From positions 25,079 to 89,078 of the forward strand of contig JAPLTX010000044.1 in the NCBI GenBank assembly GCA_026397915.1: a DNA stretch of 64,000 nt, written 5' to 3'. Made by a program: the position numbers and the translations under genes. This stretch comes from Verrucomicrobiota bacterium. Its GTDB lineage: Bacteria > Verrucomicrobiota > Verrucomicrobiia > CAIQCK01. The notes below the pieces were generated by a model that searched no databases, was not told the DNA's origin, and saw only the letters and a list, made by a program, of their open reading frames with translations. Below are positions 1-8,017 of the stretch, in pieces. Within the stretch, counting starts at the first letter, position 1. Every line of letters starts with the position of its first letter.

Positions 1-153
1 CCAAACCGCGGTTAGAAGTGCGCGGTGAAATCCAAAAGTGTTCATGTGTTGAATGATACAAAAACCGGCACAGCCACCTCAAGCCGACACTCTGACTTCG
101 ACGCGTTTACTTTTTCGTGCCTTCCGAGCTGTTTTGTGGCTAATTCCTCCGTC

Positions 154-795
154 ATGGCAACCAAGGCTACTTCCATCTCCAAGCTCATCGCCGCGCTGCG
201 CAAGACCTACCCCGACGCGCATTGTGAACTGAACTTCACTACACCGCTTGAACTGCTCGTCGCCACCATCCTCTCGGCGCAATGCACCGACAAGCGCGTC
301 AACATGGTTACACCCGCGTTGTTTGCGCGCTTCAGGACCGCCGCCGACTATGCTGTTGCGCCTCTGAAGGAACTGGAGCGGATGATCCAGAGCACCGGCT
401 TCTTCCGCAACAAGGCCAAAGCCATTCAGGCGGCGTGCGTAGAGATCGTTGAAAAGCATGCAGGTTGCGTGCCGGACACGATGGAGGCGCTTACGGCGCT
501 CCACGGCGTCGGTTGCAAGACAGCGAACGTCATCCTCGGCAACGCGTTTGGCAAGAGCGAGGGCGTGGTCGTGGACACACACGTCATCCGGCTCTCGCAA
601 CGCATCGGTTTGACGAAGCAGAAGACGCCGGAGAAAATCGAAGCCGACCTGATGAAGTTGGTTCCGCGCGACCAATGGACGATGCTCTCGCATTGGCTCA
701 TCTGGCATGGCCGGCGGCGCTGCTACGCCCGCGGTCCGGAGTGCGAACATTGCGAGCTGGCCAAGCTCTGCCCGAAGATCGGCGTGGAGAAATGA
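154..795 (+). CDS. nth: Endonuclease III (DNA glycosylase/AP lyase)
   Basis: Removes oxidised pyrimidines from DNA and nicks the abasic site in base excision repair. The 213 aa product matches the usual length (E. coli 211 aa). A helix-hairpin-helix with GVGCKTA places the catalytic lysine at K122, the catalytic aspartate is D141 in VDTHV, and the C-terminal 4Fe-4S loop is complete (C190, C197, C200, C206; spacing C-x6-C-x2-C-x5-C). The frame is open from 25, but the ATG at 154 gives the family-length protein, and the 43 extra residues upstream resemble nothing in the family. The stop codon overlaps the next start (ATGA), so it is the first gene of a three-gene operon. Confidence 0.95.
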   Translation: MATKATSISKLIAALRKTYPDAHCELNFTTPLELLVATILSAQCTDKRVNMVTPALFARFRTAADYAVAPLKELERMIQSTGFFRNKAKAIQAACVEIVEKHAGCVPDTMEALTALHGVGCKTANVILGNAFGKSEGVVVDTHVIRLSQRIGLTKQKTPEKIEADLMKLVPRDQWTMLSHWLIWHGRRRCYARGPECEHCELAKLCPKIGVEK

Positions 796-1130
796 CCCCC
801 TTCGACTGCCAAACCTGTCTCATTCTCGGAGCCGATATCGCTCTGATCGGGAGCATGCTCTACGCCGTTGCCACGCTCTGCTACCGTGTCACCAACGAGG
901 CTGTAGAGGTGCTCATCCTTGGCTGGTGCGTCCGGCGCATCCGGTTGGACGACATCGAGCATGTTCGCCGCGGCGGCGCTTTCTGGAATGAGCATTGGAC
1001 GAACTTCAAACTCTGGAATAGCGTTACCCTGCGCCGGAAGAGCGGGTGGTTTCGGAACTTCGTCATTACCCCCAACAATCCGACCGAGTTTATTGTCGAA
1101 CTGGCGCAGAAACTGGAGAACTTGAAATGA
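792..1130 (+). CDS. Small PH-like domain protein, function unknown
   Basis: A 112 aa protein with an N-terminal hydrophobic stretch (about residues 10-28) followed by alternating short beta-strand-like segments and a C-terminal helix ending in VELAQKLENLK. That layout resembles the bacterial PH domain (bPH_2-like) proteins, but I cannot assign a specific family. It overlaps nth by ATGA at its start and the peroxiredoxin gene by ATGA at its end, so it is very likely translated as part of that operon. This coupling is the main evidence that it is a real gene. The function and location are not shown by the sequence beyond a possible single membrane segment. Confidence 0.7.
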   Translation: MTPFDCQTCLILGADIALIGSMLYAVATLCYRVTNEAVEVLILGWCVRRIRLDDIEHVRRGGAFWNEHWTNFKLWNSVTLRRKSGWFRNFVITPNNPTEFIVELAQKLENLK

Positions 1131-1585
1131 GCGAACTGAAGGAAGGCGACAAGGCGCCGGCGTTCTCAGCGGCCGGCAGCGACGGCAAGACCTATACATT
1201 AAAGGACCTTGCCGGGCAGACGGTGGTGCTCTATTTCTACCCGCGCGACAACACGCCCGGCTGCACCATCGAGGCGTGCGAGTTCCGCGACAGCTTCGCG
1301 GAGTTTCGCAAGGCTGGCACCGTCATCCTTGGCGTATCCACCGACGACCTCAAGAGCCACGCCGGGTTCATCGAGAGACAGAAGCTCAACTTCGTGTTGC
1401 TGGCCGACACCGACAAGAATATCCACCAAGCCTACGGCGTCTGGGGCATGAAGAAGGCGATGGGCCGCGAATACATGGGCACATTGCGCACCACCTTCGT
1501 CATCGGCCTCGACGGCCGCCTGAAGAAGATCTTCCGCGAGGTGAAACCCAAAGGCCACGCCGCCGAAGTGCTGGCGACCGTGTGA
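1127..1585 (+). CDS. bcp: Thiol peroxidase, Bcp/PrxQ family
   Basis: Thioredoxin-dependent peroxiredoxin that reduces hydrogen peroxide and organic hydroperoxides in the cytoplasm. The 152 aa length is typical of Bcp. The peroxidatic cysteine is C46 in NTPGCT and the resolving cysteine is C51, five residues on, the hallmark of the PrxQ subgroup. The thioredoxin-fold strand VVLYFYPRD precedes the active site and GTLRTTFVIG is the late conserved segment. The start at 1127 overlaps the upstream stop (ATGA), so it is translationally coupled to the PH-like protein and nth, giving a plausible oxidative-damage operon (repair plus peroxide removal). Confidence 0.93.
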   Translation: MSELKEGDKAPAFSAAGSDGKTYTLKDLAGQTVVLYFYPRDNTPGCTIEACEFRDSFAEFRKAGTVILGVSTDDLKSHAGFIERQKLNFVLLADTDKNIHQAYGVWGMKKAMGREYMGTLRTTFVIGLDGRLKKIFREVKPKGHAAEVLATV

Positions 1586-1640
1586 CGCCAAGTATCGCGA
1601 CAGGCTAGACACGAAAACAAATTCCTGAAATGATGCCGGC

Positions 1641-2243
1641 GTGAAGCAGTCAATCGTGACGTTGGACATGGAAGGCGTGTTGACGCCGGAAATCTGGATC
1701 GCCGTGGCCGAAAAAACGGGCATTGCGGAGTTGCGCCGGACGACGCGGGATGAGCCGGATTACGACAAACTCATGCGCGGGCGGCTGGCGATCTTGGATC
1801 GGCACGGGCTGAAGCTCTCGGACATCCAGACGGTGATCGGGACGCTGCGGCCGCTGGAAGGGGCGCTGGAGTTTTTGCGGGAACTGCGGTCGTTTTCGCA
1901 GGTGCTGATCCTGTCGGATACGTTCGAGCAGTTTGCCCAGCCGTTGATGCGGCAACTGGAGTGGCCGACGTTGTTCTGCCACCGGCTGGTGGTGGAGAAC
2001 GATCGGATTGTGAACTACGCGTTGCGGATCCCGGAGCAGAAGCAGCGGACGGTGGCCGCGCTGAAGCTGCTAAACTACAACGTGATCTCGGTCGGTGATT
2101 CGTTCAACGATACGTTGATGCTGATCGAGGCACACACGGGGTTTCTCTTCCACGCGCCGGCGAATGTGAAGAAGCAGTTTCCGCAGTTCAAGGCGATGGA
2201 GACTTACGACGAGCTGTTGAAGTTGATCCGGAAGGCGATGTAG
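1641..2243 (+). CDS. thrH: Phosphoserine phosphatase/homoserine phosphotransferase ThrH
   Basis: HAD-superfamily enzyme that in Pseudomonas hydrolyses phosphoserine and can transfer its phosphate to homoserine. The 200 aa protein keeps the ThrH version of HAD motif 1 with D9-x-E11 (LDMEGVL) instead of the usual DxD, then PEIWIAVAEKTGI, the LSDTFEQF motif 2 and the VGDSFNDTLML motif 4. FHAPANVKKQFPQF near the C-terminus is also characteristic. The start codon is GTG at 1641; no strong ribosome binding site is visible. It stands alone between the bcp operon and the ferredoxin gene. Confidence 0.9.
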   Translation: MKQSIVTLDMEGVLTPEIWIAVAEKTGIAELRRTTRDEPDYDKLMRGRLAILDRHGLKLSDIQTVIGTLRPLEGALEFLRELRSFSQVLILSDTFEQFAQPLMRQLEWPTLFCHRLVVENDRIVNYALRIPEQKQRTVAALKLLNYNVISVGDSFNDTLMLIEAHTGFLFHAPANVKKQFPQFKAMETYDELLKLIRKAM

Positions 2244-2359
2244 ATGTCTCCGCGGGGATTAAGAGATGCAGATTGATTCGCCGGAAGAATGATGGGTTTC
2301 TTTGCTGCTGCCCCTTGACTTTCGCGGTTTCGCGTCCAGAGTGTTTGCTTACCGAGTCT

Positions 2360-2368
2360 TGTTATAAT
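2360..2368 (+). promoter_or_regulatory. Candidate extended -10 promoter element
   Basis: A perfect TATAAT at 2363-2368 is preceded by TGT at 2360-2362, the extended -10 arrangement. No good -35 lies 16-18 bp upstream. Transcription would begin near 2375, only about 9 nt before the ferredoxin start and inside the GAGGTGA ribosome site, so a transcript from here would be nearly leaderless. The element may therefore be fortuitous. Confidence 0.35.
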
Positions 2369-2383
2369 GCGAGGTGACTACCT

Positions 2384-2671
2384 ATGGCTGCTGTGACTCC
2401 TGCGAAGCAGGCGCGTGGAACTGTTTTTGTGCGGACCGAGGTCTGCAAGGGCTGTTCCTACTGCATTGATTTCTGTCCCTCCAAGTGCATCGAGTTTTCC
2501 AAGGACTTTAATGCCAAGGGCTATCACTTCCCGGTGCTGACGCGGCCGGAGGATTGTTCCGGCTGCGACTTGTGCGGGGTGTATTGCCCGGACTTCGCCA
2601 TCTTTGGCGTGCGGCTGAAGGACTTGGAGAAGCGCATCCAGGCCCAGCGGGCCGAAGACAAAGCCGCCTGA
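2384..2671 (+). CDS. 2-oxoacid:ferredoxin oxidoreductase, ferredoxin-like delta subunit
   Basis: A 95 aa dicluster ferredoxin that carries electrons from the oxidoreductase complex encoded just downstream. Two complete 4Fe-4S motifs are present: C21-x2-C24-x2-C27-x3-CP (CKGCSYCIDFCP) and CSGCDLCGVYCP about 32 residues later. The first motif, followed by SKCIEFS, and the overall length fit KorD/VorD-type delta subunits. A GAGGTGA ribosome site lies 6-7 nt before the ATG. The alpha, beta and gamma subunits follow on the same strand, giving delta-alpha-beta-gamma order. Confidence 0.9.
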   Translation: MAAVTPAKQARGTVFVRTEVCKGCSYCIDFCPSKCIEFSKDFNAKGYHFPVLTRPEDCSGCDLCGVYCPDFAIFGVRLKDLEKRIQAQRAEDKAA

Positions 2672-2697
2672 ACGTTTTTTTTCCTACCGCGATCATT

Positions 2698-3864
2698 GTG
2701 AATCTCACGAAAGCCGACCCCAAGGGAGTTCTCACCGGGAACCATTTCATGGACGGCGACCACGCCGCGTGCGAAGGCGCGCTGGCGGCCGGTTGCCGGT
2801 TTGTGGCGGGTTACCCGATCACGCCGTCCACCGAAGTCGTGGAGCGCTTCGCCCAGCGCATCCCGCTCATCGGCGGGATGTTCATCCAGATGGAGGACGA
2901 AATCGCGTCGTCCATCGCCATCCTCGGCGCGGCCTGGGCGGGCAAGAAGGTGATGACCGTCACCTCCGGCCCCGGCCTGTCGCTGATGATGGAGCACATT
3001 GGCTACGCGGCGATCACCGAGACGCCGTGCGTGTTCGTGGATGTGCAACGCGGCGGGCCGTCCACCGGCTTGCCGACGCTGCCGGCACAGGCGGACATGA
3101 TGCAGGTGCGGTGGGGTTCGCACGGCGACTATGAGATCATCGCGCTGTCGCCGAACTCGCCGCAGGAATGTTTCGACCTGATGATCAAGGCGTTCAACCT
3201 TGCCGAAGAATATCGGGTGCCGGTGTTTTTCATGATGGACGAGGTGGTGGGCCACATGACGGAGCGGGTGGTGATTCCCGAAGCGTCGGCCATCGAGGTG
3301 ATGGAGCGGCGCTGGACGAGCAAGCCACCGGGCGAATACAAACCCTACGCGGCCGACGACGACATGGTGCCGGAGATGGTCAAGGCGGGCGACGGCTACA
3401 GGATTCATATCACCGGTCTCACGCACGACGAGCGCGGCTACCCGGCGATGAATCCGCCGACGCAGAAGCGGATGATGGAGCGGTTGCTGGGCAAGATTCG
3501 CAACAACCGCGAGAAGCTGATTGATGTGCGCGGCGAGCATCTCGAGGATGCGGAGATCGTGGTGGTCTCCTTCGGCATCACTTCGCGGGTGTCGGGGCCG
3601 GCAATCGAGGAGGCGCGCAAGCAGGGTTTGAAGGTTGGCCACCTGCGGATGGTGATCGCCTGGCCGTTTCCGGCGAGCGTGATTCAACAACTCGCCCTGC
3701 GTGTGAAGGCGTTTGTGGTGCCGGAGTTGAACATGGGCCAGATGGTGCTCGAAGTGGAGCGCGCCGTGGCCGGCAAGACGCGCGTAATTTCCGTGCCACA
3801 CCCCGGCGGCACCGTGCATGAGCCGCAGGAGATTTTGACCAAGATTTTGGAGGCTGCCCGATGA
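2698..3864 (+). CDS. 2-oxoacid:ferredoxin oxidoreductase, alpha subunit (four-subunit type)
   Basis: Catalytic alpha subunit of a thiamine-diphosphate enzyme that converts a 2-oxoacid and CoA to acyl-CoA and CO2 with ferredoxin as acceptor. The 388 aa protein has the pyrimidine-binding segment GYPITPSTE near residue 40, the QMEDEIASS helix, TSGPGLSLM, and DVQRGGPSTGLPT, all hallmarks of the family. I chose the GTG at 2698, 26 nt after the ferredoxin stop, because family members begin with a short leader before VLTGN-FMDGDHA; an ATG at 2749 is the alternative. The stop overlaps the beta start (ATGA). Which oxoacid is used (2-oxoglutarate or branched-chain) cannot be told from the sequence. Confidence 0.9.
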   Translation: MNLTKADPKGVLTGNHFMDGDHAACEGALAAGCRFVAGYPITPSTEVVERFAQRIPLIGGMFIQMEDEIASSIAILGAAWAGKKVMTVTSGPGLSLMMEHIGYAAITETPCVFVDVQRGGPSTGLPTLPAQADMMQVRWGSHGDYEIIALSPNSPQECFDLMIKAFNLAEEYRVPVFFMMDEVVGHMTERVVIPEASAIEVMERRWTSKPPGEYKPYAADDDMVPEMVKAGDGYRIHITGLTHDERGYPAMNPPTQKRMMERLLGKIRNNREKLIDVRGEHLEDAEIVVVSFGITSRVSGPAIEEARKQGLKVGHLRMVIAWPFPASVIQQLALRVKAFVVPELNMGQMVLEVERAVAGKTRVISVPHPGGTVHEPQEILTKILEAAR

Positions 3865-4775
3865 GTAATGAAAGTTGCGTCGCTGACGCGTGCAACATTG
3901 AGTTGACGCCGGATCTCGCGATGGAAAACCCGGTGATGCCGTTCCTGCGCAAGGAGCGTATCCCGCACATCTGGTGCCCCGGCTGCGGCATCGGCACGAC
4001 GGTGAACTGTTTCGTTCGCGGGCTGGAGGAGTCCGGTCTGGACCTGAACAATGTCGCCATCGTCTCCGGCATCGGCTGCACGGGGCGCGTGGCGGGCTAC
4101 ATGAACCTCGATTCCTTCCATACAACGCACGGCCGGCCGATTCCGTTCGCGACGGGGCTGAAGCTGGCCAACCCGAAGTTGAAGGTGGTCGTTTATTCCG
4201 GCGACGGCGATCTTTTCGCCATCGGCGGCAACCATTTCTTCCACGCCGCGCGCCGGAACATGGACCTGATGGTTGTCTGCGTGAACAACCACACCTACGG
4301 CATGACGGGCGGCCAGGTCGCGCCCACCACGCCGCGCGGCGCGACCGTCTCCACGATGCCGTTCGGCAACTTCGAGGACTCGTTCAACCTGCCGTTCATC
4401 GCCGACGCTTGCGGGGCGGTCTATGTGGCGCGCTGGACGGTCTATCACGTCAAGCAACTCGCCCGCGCGATGAAGGAAGGGCTGGCCAAGAAAGGCTTCG
4501 TATTCATCGAGGCGATGGCGCCCTGCCCGACGCTTTACTCGCGCCGCAACAAGCTTGGGGACGGCGTGGAGCAGCTCAAGTATTTCAAAGAGAAGAGCGT
4601 GGTCAAACACGGCGCCAGCACCAAGGACGTCGGCCTGACCTTCCAGGGCGAGATCGTGGTTGGCAAGTTCGTGGACCGCGAGCGCCAGACGTGGCTGGAT
4701 TCGATGAACGAACACTTCACCGGATATTTTGGCGACAAGTATCAACGCTACGGAGGCAACCATGTCAAAGACTGA
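3861..4775 (+). CDS. 2-oxoacid:ferredoxin oxidoreductase, beta subunit (four-subunit type)
   Basis: The thiamine diphosphate-binding subunit, 304 aa. It has WCPGCG at residues 38-43 (cluster/CoA-proximal motif), the ThDP motif GDGD at 114-117 closed by the VNNHTYG segment at 141-147, and GGNHFFHAARRN between them. It begins in an ATGA overlap with the alpha gene and its end overlaps the start of the gamma gene by 14 bp, so the subunits are probably translated in a coupled way. Confidence 0.92.
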   Translation: MSNESCVADACNIELTPDLAMENPVMPFLRKERIPHIWCPGCGIGTTVNCFVRGLEESGLDLNNVAIVSGIGCTGRVAGYMNLDSFHTTHGRPIPFATGLKLANPKLKVVVYSGDGDLFAIGGNHFFHAARRNMDLMVVCVNNHTYGMTGGQVAPTTPRGATVSTMPFGNFEDSFNLPFIADACGAVYVARWTVYHVKQLARAMKEGLAKKGFVFIEAMAPCPTLYSRRNKLGDGVEQLKYFKEKSVVKHGASTKDVGLTFQGEIVVGKFVDRERQTWLDSMNEHFTGYFGDKYQRYGGNHVKD

Positions 4776-5331
4776 ACTCCGCGTCGGCGGCCTCGGCGGA
4801 CAGGGAGTGATTCTCTGCGGCATGATCATCGGCAAAGCCGCCTCGATCTACGACGGCAAACACGCGACGCTCATCCAAGCGTTCGGCCCGGAGGCGCGCG
4901 GCAGCGCGTGTAGCGCGCAGGTGACGGTGTCGGACGAGCCGATCGGTTATCCCTACGTCAAGCAGCCCGACATGCTGGTGCTGATGTCGCAGGACGCGGC
5001 CACGCAGTTCGTGCCGCAACTGAAACCGGGCGGGTTGGTGCTCTACGAGAGCGAGTTGGTTCCCAAGATGCCGCCGCTGCCGGCGGGCGCGCGGGCGCTG
5101 GGCATTCCCGCCACGCGCTTCGCCGAGGAACTCGGCCGCAGGCTGGTGCTCAACATCGTCATGGTTGGCTTCTTCGCCGGCGTCAGCGGCGTGCTCGGCT
5201 ACGAATCCGTCGAAAAGGCCGTGCTCGATTCCGTCCCGAAAGGCACGCAGGACCTCAACCTGCGCGCGTTTCGGCGCGGCTACGATTTTGGTTGCGAACT
5301 GCTTGCCAAACAAACCCAGGGAGCGTCATGA
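4762..5331 (+). CDS. 2-oxoacid:ferredoxin oxidoreductase, gamma subunit
   Basis: A 189 aa gamma subunit with the family N-terminus RVGGLGGQGVILCG and the conserved segment FGPEARGSACSAQV around residues 41-54, then SDEPIGYP. I chose the ATG at 4762 because it is preceded by CGGAGG at 4751-4756; an in-frame TTG upstream at 4729 would add 11 residues inside the beta gene. The stop overlaps the following GNAT start (ATGA). It completes a full four-subunit complex with the preceding three genes. Confidence 0.9.
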   Translation: MSKTELRVGGLGGQGVILCGMIIGKAASIYDGKHATLIQAFGPEARGSACSAQVTVSDEPIGYPYVKQPDMLVLMSQDAATQFVPQLKPGGLVLYESELVPKMPPLPAGARALGIPATRFAEELGRRLVLNIVMVGFFAGVSGVLGYESVEKAVLDSVPKGTQDLNLRAFRRGYDFGCELLAKQTQGAS

Positions 5332-5924
5332 ATCTCCGAGAATATCCGATCAAGGCCAAGCTGCGCGACGGCAGCGAGGCGCAGGTCCGCGCGATGGACG
5401 CCAAGGACGGCCCGGCAGTGCTGAAGTTTTTCCGCGCGTTGCCAGAGGAGGACCGGCTGTTCCTGCGGGACGACGTGACCCGGCCTGAATGGCTCGACCG
5501 TTTTGTTCGACAGATTGACTATCAGACCATGCTGCCGCTGGTGGCCGAGGACGGTTCTGGTATCGTTGGAAACGCCACGCTCTATCGCCCACTCTACGGC
5601 TGGTCGGTCCACGTTGGCGAAATGCGCGTCGCCGTCGCGCGCGAGTATCAGCACAAGGGTTTGGGCACTGTGTTGGCGCACGAGCTGGTCAAGCTCGCGC
5701 TGGACGCGGGCCTTGAGAAAATGGTCGTCTCGGTCGTGGACAACCAGATTGCCGCCAAGCGGGCGTTTGAAAAACTGGGCTTCCGCTCCGAAGCCGTGCT
5801 CAAAGGGCACGTCAAGGACATTCACGGCACCAAGCGCGACTTGGTCGTCATGTCCAACGACGTTTCCCACATCTGGGAATCCATGGAAGCTTTGACGCGC
5901 GACTACTTGCCGTCGCTGGAATAA
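5328..5924 (+). CDS. GNAT family N-acetyltransferase
   Basis: A 198 aa acetyl-CoA-dependent acyltransferase. The acetyl-CoA pyrophosphate loop is visible as REYQHKGLGT (R/Q-x2-G-x-G/A type) after the beta4 strand EMRVAVA, and the NQIAAKRAFEKLGF segment is the classic late GNAT motif. The start ATG overlaps the gamma-subunit stop (ATGA), so the gene is cotranslated with the oxidoreductase. It could modify the complex or a CoA-linked metabolite, but the substrate cannot be inferred. The 240 bp that follow contain no gene. Confidence 0.85.
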   Translation: MNLREYPIKAKLRDGSEAQVRAMDAKDGPAVLKFFRALPEEDRLFLRDDVTRPEWLDRFVRQIDYQTMLPLVAEDGSGIVGNATLYRPLYGWSVHVGEMRVAVAREYQHKGLGTVLAHELVKLALDAGLEKMVVSVVDNQIAAKRAFEKLGFRSEAVLKGHVKDIHGTKRDLVVMSNDVSHIWESMEALTRDYLPSLE

Positions 5925-6164
5925 GGCGCCTGCTCCTTGTGCGGGCAGCGGTGGATGCGGCACCTAGAGTAGCCGGCACTGTTTTGCCAACGGCTGGTCG
6001 TGGACCACGGGTGTTTTTGAGGGGAAAGTGCATAGGTGGCGGGGTTGACAGGGTGTGAGGCGTGTGCTTCTGTTTGGCCACTTTTGCTTCCAACCTGGCG
6101 GCTTGGGCTGCGGGGAGTGGAAGTGTCATGGTCAGTGCGCTAGATTCGAACAAACGAGTTCTTC
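5925..6164. other. Intergenic spacer between the two oxidoreductase operons
   Basis: This 240 bp stretch holds no credible gene. A TTGACA hexamer at 6045-6050 is followed after 17 bp only by TTCTGT, a poor -10, so a promoter for the downstream operon is possible but weakly supported. The downstream gene has no clear ribosome binding site. Confidence 0.3.
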
Positions 6165-7970
6165 ATGAGCAATACAAGCAATCCCAACAGCGGCACGGCG
6201 GTGGTGGCCAATGCGGTCCCCATCAAGGATGCGGTGATCCGCATAGCGGGTAATTCACAGGATGGAATCCAGACGGTGGGCGAGTTGCTGGCGCGCTACA
6301 GCGGCCGCAGCGCGCAGGAGGTCATGAGCTATATGACCATCCCGGCGACGATCAGCGGCGGGCCGTCCATTTATCAGGTGCGGATTGGTTCGGACGAGGT
6401 GCTGTCGGTGGGCGACGAAGTGGATGTGCTGGTGGCGTTTTACCAACATTCTTACGAACAGCACATCGGCGTGCTACGCAACGGCGGCGTATTAATCTAC
6501 GACCCGGACCAGGTGAAGCCCAACCTTGATGACAAACGATTCGCCTGCGTCGGTGTGCCGATGACTTCATTGACTATTGAGGCGGTCGGCGGCAAGGGAC
6601 GCGACAAGGGCAAGAACATGTTTCTGCTTGGCCTCATCGCGCGAATGTTTGATCTGGATACGGTCAAGCTGGAGGCAATGCTGAAGGACTGGGGCGCCAA
6701 ACGGGATGCGGGCACAATGGAGGCGACGTTCAATGCATTCCGGGCCGGCTACGGTTTTGACATTGGTCGGATGGGGCAAAATTTCCGATTCATTCCGAAC
6801 GAGCGGCGCACCGGCCGTCCGCTGGTGGTGATGGCGGGTAATCAGGCGATGGCCTACGGGTTGATCGCCGCGGGCGTGCGCTTTGGCGCAGCGTATCCGA
6901 TCACGCCATCGAGCCAGATCATGGAGATTTTGCGGGCGGAGTTGCCGAAATACGGCGGCATGTTCCTGCAAGCCGAGGACGAGATTGCGGCGGTTTGTGC
7001 GGCGATCGGCGCCGGCTACGGTGGGCGCGTGGCGGTGACGAGCACGAGCGGGCCGGGGTTATCGCTGAAGACCGAGGCGATTGGTTGGGCGGTGATGGCG
7101 GAGATTCCGCTGGTGGTGATTGACGTGCAGCGCGGCGGACCGTCCACCGGCCTGCCGACGAAGATGGAGCAGAGTGACCTGAATATCGCGATCTTCGGCG
7201 GCCACGGCGATTGCCCGCGCATCGTCATCGCGCCGCGCGATGTTGAGGATGCGTTCTATTCGAGCATCGAGGCGGTTGACCTCGCCCGTCACTATAGCAG
7301 CCCGGTCATCATCTTGAGTGACCAGGCCATCGGTTTCCGCGTGGAGGCGTTTGAAGAGCCTGATTTGGACAAAATTGTGCGAGAGATGCCAATTGACTTC
7401 ACGCCGCGCGGCGCGGACTTCAAGCCGTATGAAGACACGCCGGAGGGCATTCCGCATCACGCTCCGCCAGGCACGCCCATCGCCAATAACAACTACCCGA
7501 TCCTCACCGGTCTTGAACACAACGAGGCGGGACATCCCGGCGAAGACCCAAAGTTCCACTCGGTGATGACTGCCAAGCGCCGTCGCAAGCTGCAGAAGCT
7601 CGCGGAAAAACTGCCGACGCCCGAGGTGTTCGGCCCGGCCGAAGGCGACACGTTGCTGGTGAGTTGGGGTTCGTCCTATGGCCCGGCGCGCGAAGCGGCA
7701 GAGAAATCCATCGCCGCCGGCGAGCCGCTGTCCGCGCTTTGTATCCGTTACCTGAACCCGCTGCCGCCGGGTCTGGACAAGATCTTCGACCGGTTCAAGC
7801 GTATCTTGGTCGTCGAGAACAACGACAGCGGCCTCTACGGTTTTGGCCAGCTCGCCGCGATCCTCCGCAGCCGCTATTGCAACCCGCGCATCGGAGGCAT
7901 CAACAAGGCCGACGGGCTGAGCTTCAAGGTCCGTGAAATCCTCGAAGCGGTTCACGCACAGGCTCGTTAG
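6165..7970 (+). CDS. korA: 2-oxoacid:ferredoxin oxidoreductase, fused gamma-alpha subunit (KorA type)
   Basis: A 601 aa protein in which an N-terminal gamma-like domain (about residues 20-190, with GDEVDVLVAF and GGVLIYDPD) is fused to the catalytic alpha domain (about 215-600). The alpha part contains AYPITPSSQIME, QAEDEIAA, TSTSGPGLSLKTEA and DVQRGGPSTGLPT. This architecture is that of two-subunit 2-oxoglutarate:ferredoxin oxidoreductases of aerobic bacteria. It starts at ATG 6165 and is followed 47 bp later by its beta partner. It is the second enzyme of this family in 4 kb and is clearly distinct from the four-subunit set upstream. Confidence 0.92.
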   Translation: MSNTSNPNSGTAVVANAVPIKDAVIRIAGNSQDGIQTVGELLARYSGRSAQEVMSYMTIPATISGGPSIYQVRIGSDEVLSVGDEVDVLVAFYQHSYEQHIGVLRNGGVLIYDPDQVKPNLDDKRFACVGVPMTSLTIEAVGGKGRDKGKNMFLLGLIARMFDLDTVKLEAMLKDWGAKRDAGTMEATFNAFRAGYGFDIGRMGQNFRFIPNERRTGRPLVVMAGNQAMAYGLIAAGVRFGAAYPITPSSQIMEILRAELPKYGGMFLQAEDEIAAVCAAIGAGYGGRVAVTSTSGPGLSLKTEAIGWAVMAEIPLVVIDVQRGGPSTGLPTKMEQSDLNIAIFGGHGDCPRIVIAPRDVEDAFYSSIEAVDLARHYSSPVIILSDQAIGFRVEAFEEPDLDKIVREMPIDFTPRGADFKPYEDTPEGIPHHAPPGTPIANNNYPILTGLEHNEAGHPGEDPKFHSVMTAKRRRKLQKLAEKLPTPEVFGPAEGDTLLVSWGSSYGPAREAAEKSIAAGEPLSALCIRYLNPLPPGLDKIFDRFKRILVVENNDSGLYGFGQLAAILRSRYCNPRIGGINKADGLSFKVREILEAVHAQAR

Positions 7971-8017
7971 ACGAACGGCAGCAAACCCGATTTTTAACAT
8001 CAAGAATTCAAGGTGCT

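Noticed and set aside
1..153. Upstream extension of endonuclease III from GTG 25
   Set aside because: The extra 43 residues have no similarity to the family and the ATG at 154 gives normal length.
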